Shown: one piece after another, positions 1-5,525 of the stretch
How the letters are laid out: the number at the start of each line of letters is the position of its first letter
Numbering within the stretch: position 1 is the first letter of the stretch
Position numbers and translations under genes: made by a program
Notes under the pieces: generated by a model
Told to the model about the DNA's origin: nothing
The model's input: the letters and a program-made list of their open reading frames with translations, nothing else
Database searches by the model: none
Source of the DNA: Candidatus Atribacteria bacterium 1244-E10-H5-B2
Lineage (GTDB): Bacteria > Atribacterota > JS1 > SB-45 > 34-128
Direction of reading: 5' to 3'
Assembly: GCA_003575245.1 (NCBI GenBank)
Contig: NMQN01000386.1
Location: forward strand, 1 to 8,929
DNA: 8,929 bases

Positions 1-7
1 CTATTTA

Positions 8-484
8 TCATACTTTCTCCAATGGTGCAAAATTCACCGACAACTTTTTTAATCCCACACTTTCAAAATCCACAGTTATAAAAATATCATTTTCAGTATC
101 TATTTTATTTAATATAACCCCTATCCCCCAATCCACATGCCTTATCTTATCTCCCACTGCTACCTCAATTTTTTCTCTTCTATTATCAAGTGAAGGAATT
201 TCTTCTCCTTTTTCTATATCTGCTTTTTCTTTAAGATGTTTTGGAATCTCAGAAATAAATCGTGAAACACTGTTGAACAAGGTATTACCATTCAAATTTC
301 TTCTCCAGGCATAAGTCAAATATAACCTTTCTTTAGCCCTGGTCATTCCCACATAACACAACCTTCTTTCTTCTTCTAATTCCTCCCCACTATTCAAGGA
401 ACGAGAATGAGGAAATATACCTTCCTCAAACCCGGTAATAAAAACCACCGGAAATTCTAAACCCTTGGCACTATGCAGGGTCAT
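8..484 (-). CDS. pcrA: PcrA/UvrD-type helicase, C-terminal fragment (frameshifted from 567-2141)
   Basis: This is the C-terminal part of the superfamily 1A 3'-5' DNA helicase whose N-terminal part lies at 567-2141. It holds motif V (TLHSAKGLEF, at its very start) and motif VI (VGMTRAKERLYL), which complete the ATPase site and couple it to DNA movement. The last 50 residues (VGDKIRHVDWGIG to the end at FAPLEKV) match the Tudor-like tail that in Bacillus PcrA binds RNA polymerase. The ATG at 484 falls inside motif V and is unlikely to be a natural start: PcrA-like sequence (DKSLTAFLEYVALITDID) continues upstream in the same frame to 571, where a TAA stops it. Alone this piece lacks the Walker motifs and cannot be a helicase. 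It may be part of a pseudogene, or the split may be a sequence error. No other gene follows in the last 7 bases. Confidence 0.85.
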   Translation of the reverse strand: MTLHSAKGLEFPVVFITGFEEGIFPHSRSLNSGEELEEERRLCYVGMTRAKERLYLTYAWRRNLNGNTLFNSVSRFISEIPKHLKEKADIEKGEEIPSLDNRREKIEVAVGDKIRHVDWGIGVILNKIDTENDIFITVDFESVGLKKLSVNFAPLEKV

Positions 485-566
485 AACTGTAACTACATCC
501 TCTTCTCTTTTGTAAAGGTCAATATCCGTAATTAAAGCAACGTATTCTAAAAAAGCAGTTAGGGAT

Positions 567-575
567 TTATCTTAA
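567..575 (-). other. Frameshift junction in pcrA
   Basis: The N-terminal frame ends at the TAA at 567-569. The C-terminal frame opens just below its own TAA at 572-574, so the two open frames overlap by only 5 bases. Crossing requires a net +1 shift (one extra base, or 3n+2 bases lost). Against the Geobacillus PcrA sequence as I remember it, about four residues are missing between ENIKEL and DKSL, which would fit a loss of about 11 or 14 bases. There is no long homopolymer here and no strong slippery site, so programmed frameshifting looks unlikely. Confidence 0.75.
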
Positions 576-2141
576 ACGTTGTACTGCCAGGATCAATTCC
601 TTTATATTTTCGATTTTACCCTGAGCTTTGAATTCCTCTTCTTTTTTTAGTTCCTTATAATAATTGATTTTTCCTATTAGCTCTATGAGCAGTTCACTCC
701 CTTTGGTTTCTTTTTTCTTTTCATTAAGCTCATCAATAAGGGAAGTAAATTTATTTATTGCTTCTTTCCTGTCTGCAGATATTTTTATTGTCCTTAATCC
801 CTGTTTTAAGGCCTGGTGAAAATTTAAATTATTTTTTCTGGCTAATTCTTCTATTTTGCTTAAAGTAATCTTGCCTATACCTAATTTGATATTGTTAATA
901 ATCCTTAAAAAACTTACTCCATCTTTTTGATCATGAATAAAACGCAGATAAGCCAGAATATCTTTTACTTCCTTTCTTTCGTAAAATCTTAATCCCCCTA
1001 TTACCCGAAAAGGAATGCCCTGTTTACTAAAAACCTCTTCAAAAGCTCTCGATTGCGCATTAGTCCTGTATAAAATGGCAAAATCTTTAAAAGCTTTACC
1101 TTCTTTCTTATTTAACCTTATAATCTCCTGACTTGAAAATACTGCTTCATCGAGGGCGCTAACTGCTTCATAACACCTTATCTTTTCTCCACCTTTTTTA
1201 TCAGTCCATAGTTCCTTTTCCTTACGATTTCTGTTGTGTTTTATCAGATTCGTAGCTCCCTCTAATATCACTTTAGTAGACCGGTAATTCTGTTCTAATT
1301 TAATTATTCTACTGTTAGGAAAATCCTGTTCAAATCTTAAAATATTGCTTAAATCGGCTCCTCTAAATTTATAAATGCTCTGGTCAGGATCGCCTACCAC
1401 AAATAAATTATTATATTTTCCCGAAAGTAATTTTACTAACTGATATTGAGCAAAATTTATGTCCTGATATTCATCTACTAAGGTATATTTAAATTTGCGC
1501 TGATAATTTTCTAAAATTTCAGGCTCTTCTTTAAAGAGTTTCACGGTCAATAAAATCAAATCGCTAAAATCCAGAGCGTTATTTTCAAACAATTCTTCTT
1601 GATAATGTTTGTACACTCTGGCTACAATTTTTTTATAATAGTTCAGGGCATTATACTCAAATATCTCTACATCCTTCAAATTATTCTTGGCTTTATCCAT
1701 TATAGATGAAATAATATTTGGGCTATATTTTTTACTATCTAAATCGAGAGCCTGAAGACATCTTCTTATCATGCTAAGCTGATCACCTTTATCATAAATA
1801 ACAAAATTTTTATCGTAACCCAGAATATCTATCTCCTGGCGTAAAATTCGTGCACAGATAGAATGAAAGGTACCCATCCATAAGCCTTTCATCATATTTC
1901 TATTGGAAATATCCTTACTTATAAATTCAATTCTATCTTTCATCTCTTGGGCAGCTTTGTTAGTAAAGGTAACAGCTAATATATTTCTGGGATTTTTCTT
2001 CTTTTGAAAAATTAAATAAGCAATCCTATGAGTCAGAACTTTTGTTTTTCCACTGCCCGCACCGGCAATAACTAATATGGGAGCTTCTTTAACTTTTACT
2101 GCTTCTTGCTGTCTCGGATTTAAATTATCTAATATCTTCAT
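567..2141 (-). CDS. pcrA: PcrA/UvrD-type ATP-dependent DNA helicase, N-terminal fragment
   Basis: This is a superfamily 1A helicase of the PcrA/UvrD family, which unwinds DNA 3'-5' in excision repair, replication restart and removal of RecA or stalled RNA polymerase. Visible parts are the Q motif (NPRQQEAV, residues 8-15), Walker A AGAGSGKT (26-33), motif Ia TFTNKAA (58-64), Walker B/motif II VDEYQDIN (222-229), motif III GDPDQSIYKFRGAD (about 250-263), LEQNYRS (about 285) and motif IV YRTNAQSRAFEE. The frame ends after ENIKELILAVQRLR at a TAA, just before the domain 2B/2A junction; motifs V and VI continue in another frame at 8-571. Joined, the two parts would give roughly 710 residues, close to the usual 700-740. 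The ATG overlaps the last 17 bases of the upstream Mut7-C gene and has only a weak Shine-Dalgarno site, so translational coupling is likely. Family assignment is very secure; whether the product works is doubtful. Confidence 0.92.
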   Translation of the reverse strand: MKILDNLNPRQQEAVKVKEAPILVIAGAGSGKTKVLTHRIAYLIFQKKKNPRNILAVTFTNKAAQEMKDRIEFISKDISNRNMMKGLWMGTFHSICARILRQEIDILGYDKNFVIYDKGDQLSMIRRCLQALDLDSKKYSPNIISSIMDKAKNNLKDVEIFEYNALNYYKKIVARVYKHYQEELFENNALDFSDLILLTVKLFKEEPEILENYQRKFKYTLVDEYQDINFAQYQLVKLLSGKYNNLFVVGDPDQSIYKFRGADLSNILRFEQDFPNSRIIKLEQNYRSTKVILEGATNLIKHNRNRKEKELWTDKKGGEKIRCYEAVSALDEAVFSSQEIIRLNKKEGKAFKDFAILYRTNAQSRAFEEVFSKQGIPFRVIGGLRFYERKEVKDILAYLRFIHDQKDGVSFLRIINNIKLGIGKITLSKIEELARKNNLNFHQALKQGLRTIKISADRKEAINKFTSLIDELNEKKKETKGSELLIELIGKINYYKELKKEEEFKAQGKIENIKELILAVQRLR

Positions 2142-2604
2142 ATTTTTCTTCTACAACTCCAATTTTCCTAAGTTTTTCCTTTAAGGTTGGCATATGGTTC
2201 CCGTTCCAGAAAATTTTTCCGCAATTAGGACATCTTTTAAACCAATAGCCTCTCCCACGGACATCTAAGGGAATTTCTCCCTTAACTTCCTCTTCATGAA
2301 CTTCTTGCAAGAGATTATTACAATTTGAACATCTACTAAATAGACTTTCTTTATTTACTTTCAATTTCAATTCTTTTATAATCTGTTTTAGTTGTCCATC
2401 AAGATCGTCTTTGTTAAGATAAAAAATCCAGGGCAATTTTCTTAAAAGCTTTACCCTGGATAACAAAATTCTATACTCTCTTTTAGTCAGATTAATAACT
2501 GATATATAATCCTCATTTTGAAAATACAGGACATCAAAACCTAAAATCCTGAGCAAAATTGCTAACTTTTGTAATCCATAAACTACAAAGCGATTTTCTT
2601 TCAT
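2125..2604 (-). CDS. Mut7-C RNase-domain (DUF82-like) protein with C-terminal zinc ribbon, PIN-like site degenerate
   Basis: This is a 159-aa protein of the Mut7-C family (PF01927): a PIN-like fold followed by a zinc ribbon, predicted to be a ribonuclease and not well characterised in bacteria. The N-terminal helix KLAILLRILGFDVLYF matches the family's KLARWLRxLGYDTxYF. The ribbon is intact: CSNC (92-95), the conserved EEVK-IPLDV linker, and CPNC-GKIFW-GNH (125-137). Two acidic positions expected in the nuclease site are lost. The usual VDGML near the start reads VYGL (Tyr9), and the usual LTRD reads LSRV (Val51). Catalysis is therefore doubtful, and a binding role through the zinc ribbon is possible. 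No good Shine-Dalgarno site precedes the ATG, but upstream codons offer no ATG, GTG or TTG before a stop, so the start stands. Its end overlaps pcrA by 17 bases, suggesting co-translation. Confidence 0.8.
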   Translation of the reverse strand: MKENRFVVYGLQKLAILLRILGFDVLYFQNEDYISVINLTKREYRILLSRVKLLRKLPWIFYLNKDDLDGQLKQIIKELKLKVNKESLFSRCSNCNNLLQEVHEEEVKGEIPLDVRGRGYWFKRCPNCGKIFWNGNHMPTLKEKLRKIGVVEEKYEDIR

Positions 2605-2690
2605 AAGCTTATATTGGGAGGTTATACCCTCTTGAATTTTTTGTAGGATTCGGATTTATCCAACTCGGCTTATTTTGGTAATTTTTTTTA

Positions 2691-2716
2691 GTGGGTTCGG
2701 TAAATCTAGCCCCTAC
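2691..2716. repeat. Degenerate inverted repeat, GTGGG...CCCCTAC
   Basis: The ends GTGGG and CCCCTAC are near-complementary over about seven bases with mismatches, around a centre reading TTCGGTAAATCTAG. On the minus strand it begins GTAGGGGC, a common start of REP-like hairpins in many genomes. It sits 7 bp from the GAAA-loop hairpin, suggesting a decayed member of a mobile palindrome group. Similarity is partial, so this is tentative. Confidence 0.35.
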
Positions 2717-2723
2717 ATTTGTC

Positions 2724-2743
2724 ATTTCCATGAAAATGGGAAT
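2724..2743. repeat. REP-like hairpin with GAAA tetraloop (ATTTCC-N8-GGGAAT)
   Basis: An 8-bp stem (ATTTCCAT / ATGGGAAT, one T-G wobble) closes a GAAA loop. The layout and flanks (GTC before, TTTATC after) parallel the widespread repeat TCATTCCCGC-GAAA-GCGGGAATC, of which the neisserial ATTCCC-N8-GGGAAT (dRS3) element is a known form. Here the inner GC pairs of the stem are AT pairs on both sides, so pairing is preserved. It is 35 bp from the 28-bp palindrome. Confidence 0.6.
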
Positions 2744-2777
2744 TTATCTTTCCCTTTTTTCCTTTGTCCTCTCATTC

Positions 2778-2805
2778 GTGTGGGCACGATGCATCGTGCC
2801 CACAC
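2778..2805. repeat. Perfect 28-bp palindrome
   Basis: The left half GTGTGGGCACGATG is followed at once by its exact reverse complement. As RNA it would form a 12-bp stem with a TGCA loop, the most stable hairpin in the window. No U-tract follows on either strand, so it does not look like a standard intrinsic terminator, although it lies 85 bp beyond the aspC stop and could limit read-through or protect the mRNA end. GGGCACGATGCATCGTGCCC-type hairpins resemble REP-like dispersed repeats; a protein-binding site is the alternative. Confidence 0.85.
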
Positions 2806-2829
2806 TCCTGACTTCTGATTTTCTTCACG

Positions 2830-2863
2830 CAATACTCGATACGCAATACGCGATACGAATTAC
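2830..2863. repeat. 14-bp tandem repeat, CAATAC[T/G]CGATACG x2 plus partial
   Basis: Two adjacent 14-bp units (2830-2843 and 2844-2857) differ at one base and are followed by a partial AATTAC. Within each unit ATAC occurs twice, so there is also an inner 6-8-bp rhythm. The words (GATACG, ATAC) recur in the ilvE-murI spacer. Confidence 0.75.
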
Positions 2864-2889
2864 TATTCACTAAATGGCTAATTTAACTG

Positions 2890-4083
2890 TCAATGCTTTA
2901 GAATCTTTTCTATCCTATCAAGCCCTTCTTTAATATCTTCTAAAGATGCAGCATAAGACAACCTTAGATATCCTTCTGCTTCAAATGCACTACCCGGAAT
3001 TAAGGCAACCTCCGCTTCCTTTAAAATAAAATTGGAGAGGTCAAATGAATTACTAATCTTCTTACCATTATATTCAATTCTTCTTTCCAATATTTTACTT
3101 ACATTAGGAAAGGCATAAAAAGCTCCTGCTGGGGTGAGACAGGAAATTCCTTCTATTTCATTTAGTCTTTTTACCATATATTTCCTTCGCTTATCGAATG
3201 CTTTTCTCATCTCTTCGATAGCATCTTGTTTCCCGTTTAAAGCTTCCACACTGGCTTTTTGTGCAATAGAATTGGGATTAGAAGTACTGTGCCCTTGAAT
3301 TTTGGACATTCCTTTGATAATCTCTTCCGAACAGGCAGCATAGCCAATTCTCCAGCCAGTCATAGCATAAGATTTGGAAACTCCATTTATGGTAATAATT
3401 TTTTCTTTTATTTCATCACTTAAGGAAGCTATGCTTAGATGTTTTGCATTATCATAAACTAATTTTTCGTATATTTCATCACATATACAATAGATATTAT
3501 ATTTTATGAGAAGCTGTGATATCCTTTTTAATTCTTCTTGTTCATAAACAGCTCCGGTAGGATTATTAGGGCTGTTTAAAATAAGTAATTTGGTTCGTGA
3601 AGTTATCTTTTCTTCAACCTGAGCAGCAGATAATTTAAAGTCTTCTTCCTGATAAGTACGGATAAAGATGGGAACTGCTCCCGCAAATTTAATCTGCTCT
3701 GTGTAACTAACCCAGCAAGGGGTAGGTAACAATACCTCGTCACCTGGATTACAAATAGTTAAAATTGTATTAAAAAGGCACTGTTTCGCTCCAGTGGATA
3801 TAATTATCTCTGAAGTTTTGTACTCTATTTTATTATCCTTCTTTAGTTTTTCTAATATAGCTTCTTTAAGCTCAATTATTCCTGAACTCGCAGTGTAGTG
3901 GCTAAAACCTTCTCTAATAGCAGAAATAGCCTTTTCTCTAATATTTTCTGGAGTACCAAAGTCAGGTTCACCTGCTGCAAAACTGATTACTTTCTTCCCT
4001 TCCCGCTTCATTTTTAATGCTTGGGCAGTAATAGCCAAAGTCTGGGATGGATTTATATTTTTTACTCTTTCCGAAATAGTCAT
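2890..4083 (-). CDS. aspC: Class I aspartate/aromatic aminotransferase (subgroup Ib, PLP-dependent)
   Basis: This cytoplasmic fold-type I PLP transaminase has the length (397 aa) and signature of the Thermus/Bacillus aspartate aminotransferase subgroup Ib, which interconverts aspartate plus 2-oxoglutarate with oxaloacetate plus glutamate. Visible residues are AAGEPDF (36-42), the cofactor-binding NNPTG (173-177), CDEIYE with Asp202 that pairs with the pyridine nitrogen, the Schiff-base Lys237 in SKSYAMTGWR with Arg245, and Arg374 in YLRLSYA, which binds the substrate carboxylate. The start follows an AAAGGAAG Shine-Dalgarno site by 7 bases. It lies 59 bp after ilvE with no terminator between them, so the two transaminases are probably co-transcribed. 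Related subgroup members act on aromatic amino acids or prephenate, and sequence alone does not settle the substrate, so aspC is the default name. Confidence 0.9.
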   Translation of the reverse strand: MTISERVKNINPSQTLAITAQALKMKREGKKVISFAAGEPDFGTPENIREKAISAIREGFSHYTASSGIIELKEAILEKLKKDNKIEYKTSEIIISTGAKQCLFNTILTICNPGDEVLLPTPCWVSYTEQIKFAGAVPIFIRTYQEEDFKLSAAQVEEKITSRTKLLILNSPNNPTGAVYEQEELKRISQLLIKYNIYCICDEIYEKLVYDNAKHLSIASLSDEIKEKIITINGVSKSYAMTGWRIGYAACSEEIIKGMSKIQGHSTSNPNSIAQKASVEALNGKQDAIEEMRKAFDKRRKYMVKRLNEIEGISCLTPAGAFYAFPNVSKILERRIEYNGKKISNSFDLSNFILKEAEVALIPGSAFEAEGYLRLSYAASLEDIKEGLDRIEKILKH

Positions 4084-4118
4084 CTTTTTCCTTCCTTTCT
4101 GTTAAAAATAAAACTTTT

Positions 4119-4129
4119 GTGCCAGGCAC
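4119..4129. repeat. Short palindrome GTGCC-A-GGCAC in the ilvE-aspC gap
   Basis: Five-base arms surround a single central base, flanked by TTTT on both sides, within the 59-bp ilvE-aspC gap. The same core, GTGCCTGGCAC on the other strand, is familiar to me from dispersed short palindromes near REP-associated transposases in some Bacillota, but no such gene is present here. The arms are too tight to form an RNA hairpin by themselves; a protein site or decayed repeat is more likely. Confidence 0.4.
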
Positions 4130-4142
4130 TTTTATTTCATTT

Positions 4143-5051
4143 TTAGATATAATCAAGCCAACTTAAGTATTTCTCTTCTTCCCCCTTAGCGATAGCAAAA
4201 AACTTTTTCTGAATATTTTCAGTTATTGGACCGCGCTTACCTTCACCGATCTGATAATTATCAATTTCTCTAATAGGGGTTACTTCGACCGCTGTACCGA
4301 CAAAAAATACCTCATCAGATATATAAAGTTCATCTCGACAGATATACTTCTCTTGAACTTTGTAGCTCATATCCTCTGCAATTTTTATTATAGAATCTCT
4401 AGTAATTCCTTCTAATACGGTTGCAGTAGGAGTAGTATAAATTACTCCATCTCTAACCCAGAATAAATTTTCTGCAGAACCTTCAGTTACAAAACCACTT
4501 GTATCTAATAAAATTGCTTCATCAGCCCCTGCTTCAATTGCTTCCATCTTAGCAAATATAGAATTGATGTAATTCCCACAAATCTTAGCTTTTTGAGAGG
4601 TCGAATTTATATAACTTCGGGCGTAACTCGAAATCTTAGTTTTAATCCCTTTAGCCAATGCTTCTTCGCCTAAATAAGCACCCCATTCCCAAACAGCAAT
4701 AGTACAATTAACCGGACATTTAAATGGATTTATTCCCAATTGTTCAAATCCACGATAGACTAAAGGCCGAATATAACCACTTTTAAGTTTATTTGCTTTA
4801 ATAGTATCTTTGACTGCCTGCCTGAATTCTTCTTTAGAATAGGGAATTTCCATTTTAAATATTTTTGCTGAATTAAACAAACGGTCAATATGTTTTTTTA
4901 ATCTAAAGACTGCTGTTCCATTTTTGGTCTCATAGGCCCTTATTCCTTCAAATATTCCACTTCCATAATGTAGGGCATGAGTACATACATGAACTTTTGC
5001 CTCATCCCAATCGACCATCTTCCCATCCATCCAGATCTTATCTGCCTTCAT
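4143..5051 (-). CDS. ilvE: Branched-chain amino acid aminotransferase
   Basis: This fold-type IV PLP enzyme carries out the last step of valine, leucine and isoleucine synthesis, moving the amino group between glutamate and the branched 2-oxo acids. Evidence includes HALHYGSGIFEGIRAY (25-40), RLKKHIDRLFNSAKIF, the Schiff-base Lys156 in AKICGNYINS (E. coli has AKAGGNYLSS), the cofactor-binding TEGSAENLF with Glu190, LEGITRDSII, FVGTAVEVTPI and the C-terminal GPITENIQKKFF. At 302 aa it matches the usual length of about 300-310. A strong Shine-Dalgarno site, AAGGAGGT (5060-5067), lies 8 bases before the ATG, with a possible extended -10 promoter just upstream. It leads a probable ilvE-aspC unit. 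D-amino-acid aminotransferases share the fold, but the EGIRAY and GPIT segments support IlvE. Confidence 0.93.
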   Translation of the reverse strand: MKADKIWMDGKMVDWDEAKVHVCTHALHYGSGIFEGIRAYETKNGTAVFRLKKHIDRLFNSAKIFKMEIPYSKEEFRQAVKDTIKANKLKSGYIRPLVYRGFEQLGINPFKCPVNCTIAVWEWGAYLGEEALAKGIKTKISSYARSYINSTSQKAKICGNYINSIFAKMEAIEAGADEAILLDTSGFVTEGSAENLFWVRDGVIYTTPTATVLEGITRDSIIKIAEDMSYKVQEKYICRDELYISDEVFFVGTAVEVTPIREIDNYQIGEGKRGPITENIQKKFFAIAKGEEEKYLSWLDYI

Positions 5052-5059
5052 TTTTATTT

Positions 5060-5067
5060 ACCTCCTT
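5060..5067 (-). promoter_or_regulatory. Strong Shine-Dalgarno site of ilvE
   Basis: AAGGAGGT on the minus strand ends 8 bases before the ilvE ATG. It is the best anti-16S match in the window, pointing to high translation of ilvE and confirming the start. Confidence 0.75.
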
Positions 5068-5088
5068 CTCAAAACTAAGTTTAGAATA

Positions 5089-5097
5089 ATTTTAGCA
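5089..5097 (-). promoter_or_regulatory. Possible extended -10 promoter for ilvE
   Basis: TGCTAAAAT on the minus strand fits an extended -10 (TGn plus TAAAAT, five of six to consensus). A start about 7 bases downstream would give a leader near 31 nt that includes the strong Shine-Dalgarno site. There is no good -35 at 17 bases, and AT-rich sequence yields such matches by chance. Confidence 0.35.
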
Positions 5098-5202
5098 CAT
5101 TTTTACAACAATTACATACTATTAATTCGTATTTCGTAAAAAAACAAATAGTTAAAATATTTAAAAATTAAAAAAGTTGTGTGTTTGAATTTATTTTTCT
5201 TT

Positions 5203-5252
5203 CGAGATACTAGATACTAGATACTAGATACGAACAACGAAATTGTATCTCG
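5203..5252. repeat. GATACTA tandem array flanked by an 8-bp inverted repeat
   Basis: The 7-bp unit GATACTA is repeated three times plus GATAC (5206-5231). Its first bases form CGAGATAC (5203-5210), exactly complementary to GTATCTCG at 5245-5252, so the array could fold as the loop of an 8-bp stem. Copy number at such an array may vary between strains. Confidence 0.75.
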
Positions 5253-5263
5253 TATAAAATATA

Positions 5264-5357
5264 GTAACAAGTAATATGTAATGAGTAATAAGATTAAATT
5301 TCTGAAATTATAAAAACAGGTACTTATTGCAGGTTACATATTACTTCACTTGTTAGT
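5264..5357. repeat. 13-bp inverted repeat AAGTAATATGTAA / TTACATATTACTT
   Basis: The arms are at 5269-5281 and 5334-5346, a perfect 13-bp match across a 52-bp gap. Pairing can extend outward by TAACA/TGTTA after a 4-base bulge. All pairs but a few are A-T, so the RNA stem would be weak; no U-tract follows. It may mark two inverted copies of the same spacer word. Confidence 0.55.
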
Positions 5358-5363
5358 TAATTA

Positions 5364-5384
5364 GTTACCTGGTTAGCTAGTTAA
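5364..5384 (-). repeat. Dispersed spacer repeat, copy 1 (CTAGCTAACCAGGTAAC on minus strand)
   Basis: On the minus strand this reads TTAA-CTAGCTAACCAGGTAAC. It matches the plus strand at 8191-8212 (TTAAA-CTAGCCAACCAGCTAAC) with two mismatches and one insertion. The two copies are in opposite orientation in different spacers, about 2.8 kb apart. Confidence 0.6.
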
Positions 5385-5397
5385 GAAAATAAAAGAT

Positions 5398-5427
5398 AAA
5401 AGTCAGTGGTAAGAAGCCAAAAGTCAG
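5398..5427. repeat. Repeated word AAAAGTCAG, 21 bp apart
   Basis: Exact 9-bp copies lie at 5398-5406 and 5419-5427. A related word, AGAAGTCAGGAGT, occurs on the minus strand of the aspC/Mut7-C spacer near 2803-2815. Each match is short, so weight comes only from the wider pattern of shared words. Confidence 0.45.
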
Positions 5428-5525
5428 AATTTAGAATTACAAATTAATATTTCCTTGTTTATATTTAACTACACTGCCAAAGTTTACTTTAATATTTCAA
5501 TAGTTTATGCTAATTAAATATTTTA

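Larger units (their letters stand above)
2605..2889. other. Repeat-bearing non-coding spacer between aspC and the Mut7-C gene
   Basis: This 285-bp spacer holds four structured elements listed separately: a degenerate GTGGG...CCCCTAC inverted repeat, a GAAA-loop hairpin, a 28-bp palindrome and a 14-bp tandem repeat. The word ACTATTCACT (2862-2871) recurs inverted in the purB-purA spacer. No clear promoter for the Mut7-C gene and no U-tract terminator for aspC were seen. Confidence 0.6.
5052..5525. other. Non-coding spacer between murI and ilvE made of short repeated words
   Basis: This 474-bp spacer is very AT-rich and has no supportable ORF or RNA gene. It contains the ilvE leader at its left end, a GATACTA tandem array, a 13-bp inverted repeat, two AAAAGTCAG words 21 bp apart, and TTAG/TTAA runs whose words recur in the purB-purA spacer. 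No murI terminator was seen. Confidence 0.6.

Noticed and set aside
567..575. Programmed ribosomal frameshift in pcrA
   Set aside because: No slippery heptamer, no downstream pseudoknot that I can see, and programmed shifting is not known for this family; the apparent loss of about four residues fits an indel better.
2691..2873. Plus-strand 60-aa open frame across the aspC/Mut7-C spacer
   Set aside because: It runs through the palindrome, the hairpin and the tandem repeat, starts at a GTG within a repeat, and its sequence is simply the translation of these elements.
3968..4156. 62-aa minus-strand frame across the start of aspC
   Set aside because: It lies in another frame of the well-supported aspC and ilvE ends and has no protein-like features.
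5203..5384. CRISPR-like array in the ilvE-murI spacer
   Set aside because: Repeat units are 7-13 bp, not 23-45 bp, there are no regular unique spacers, and no cas genes are nearby.
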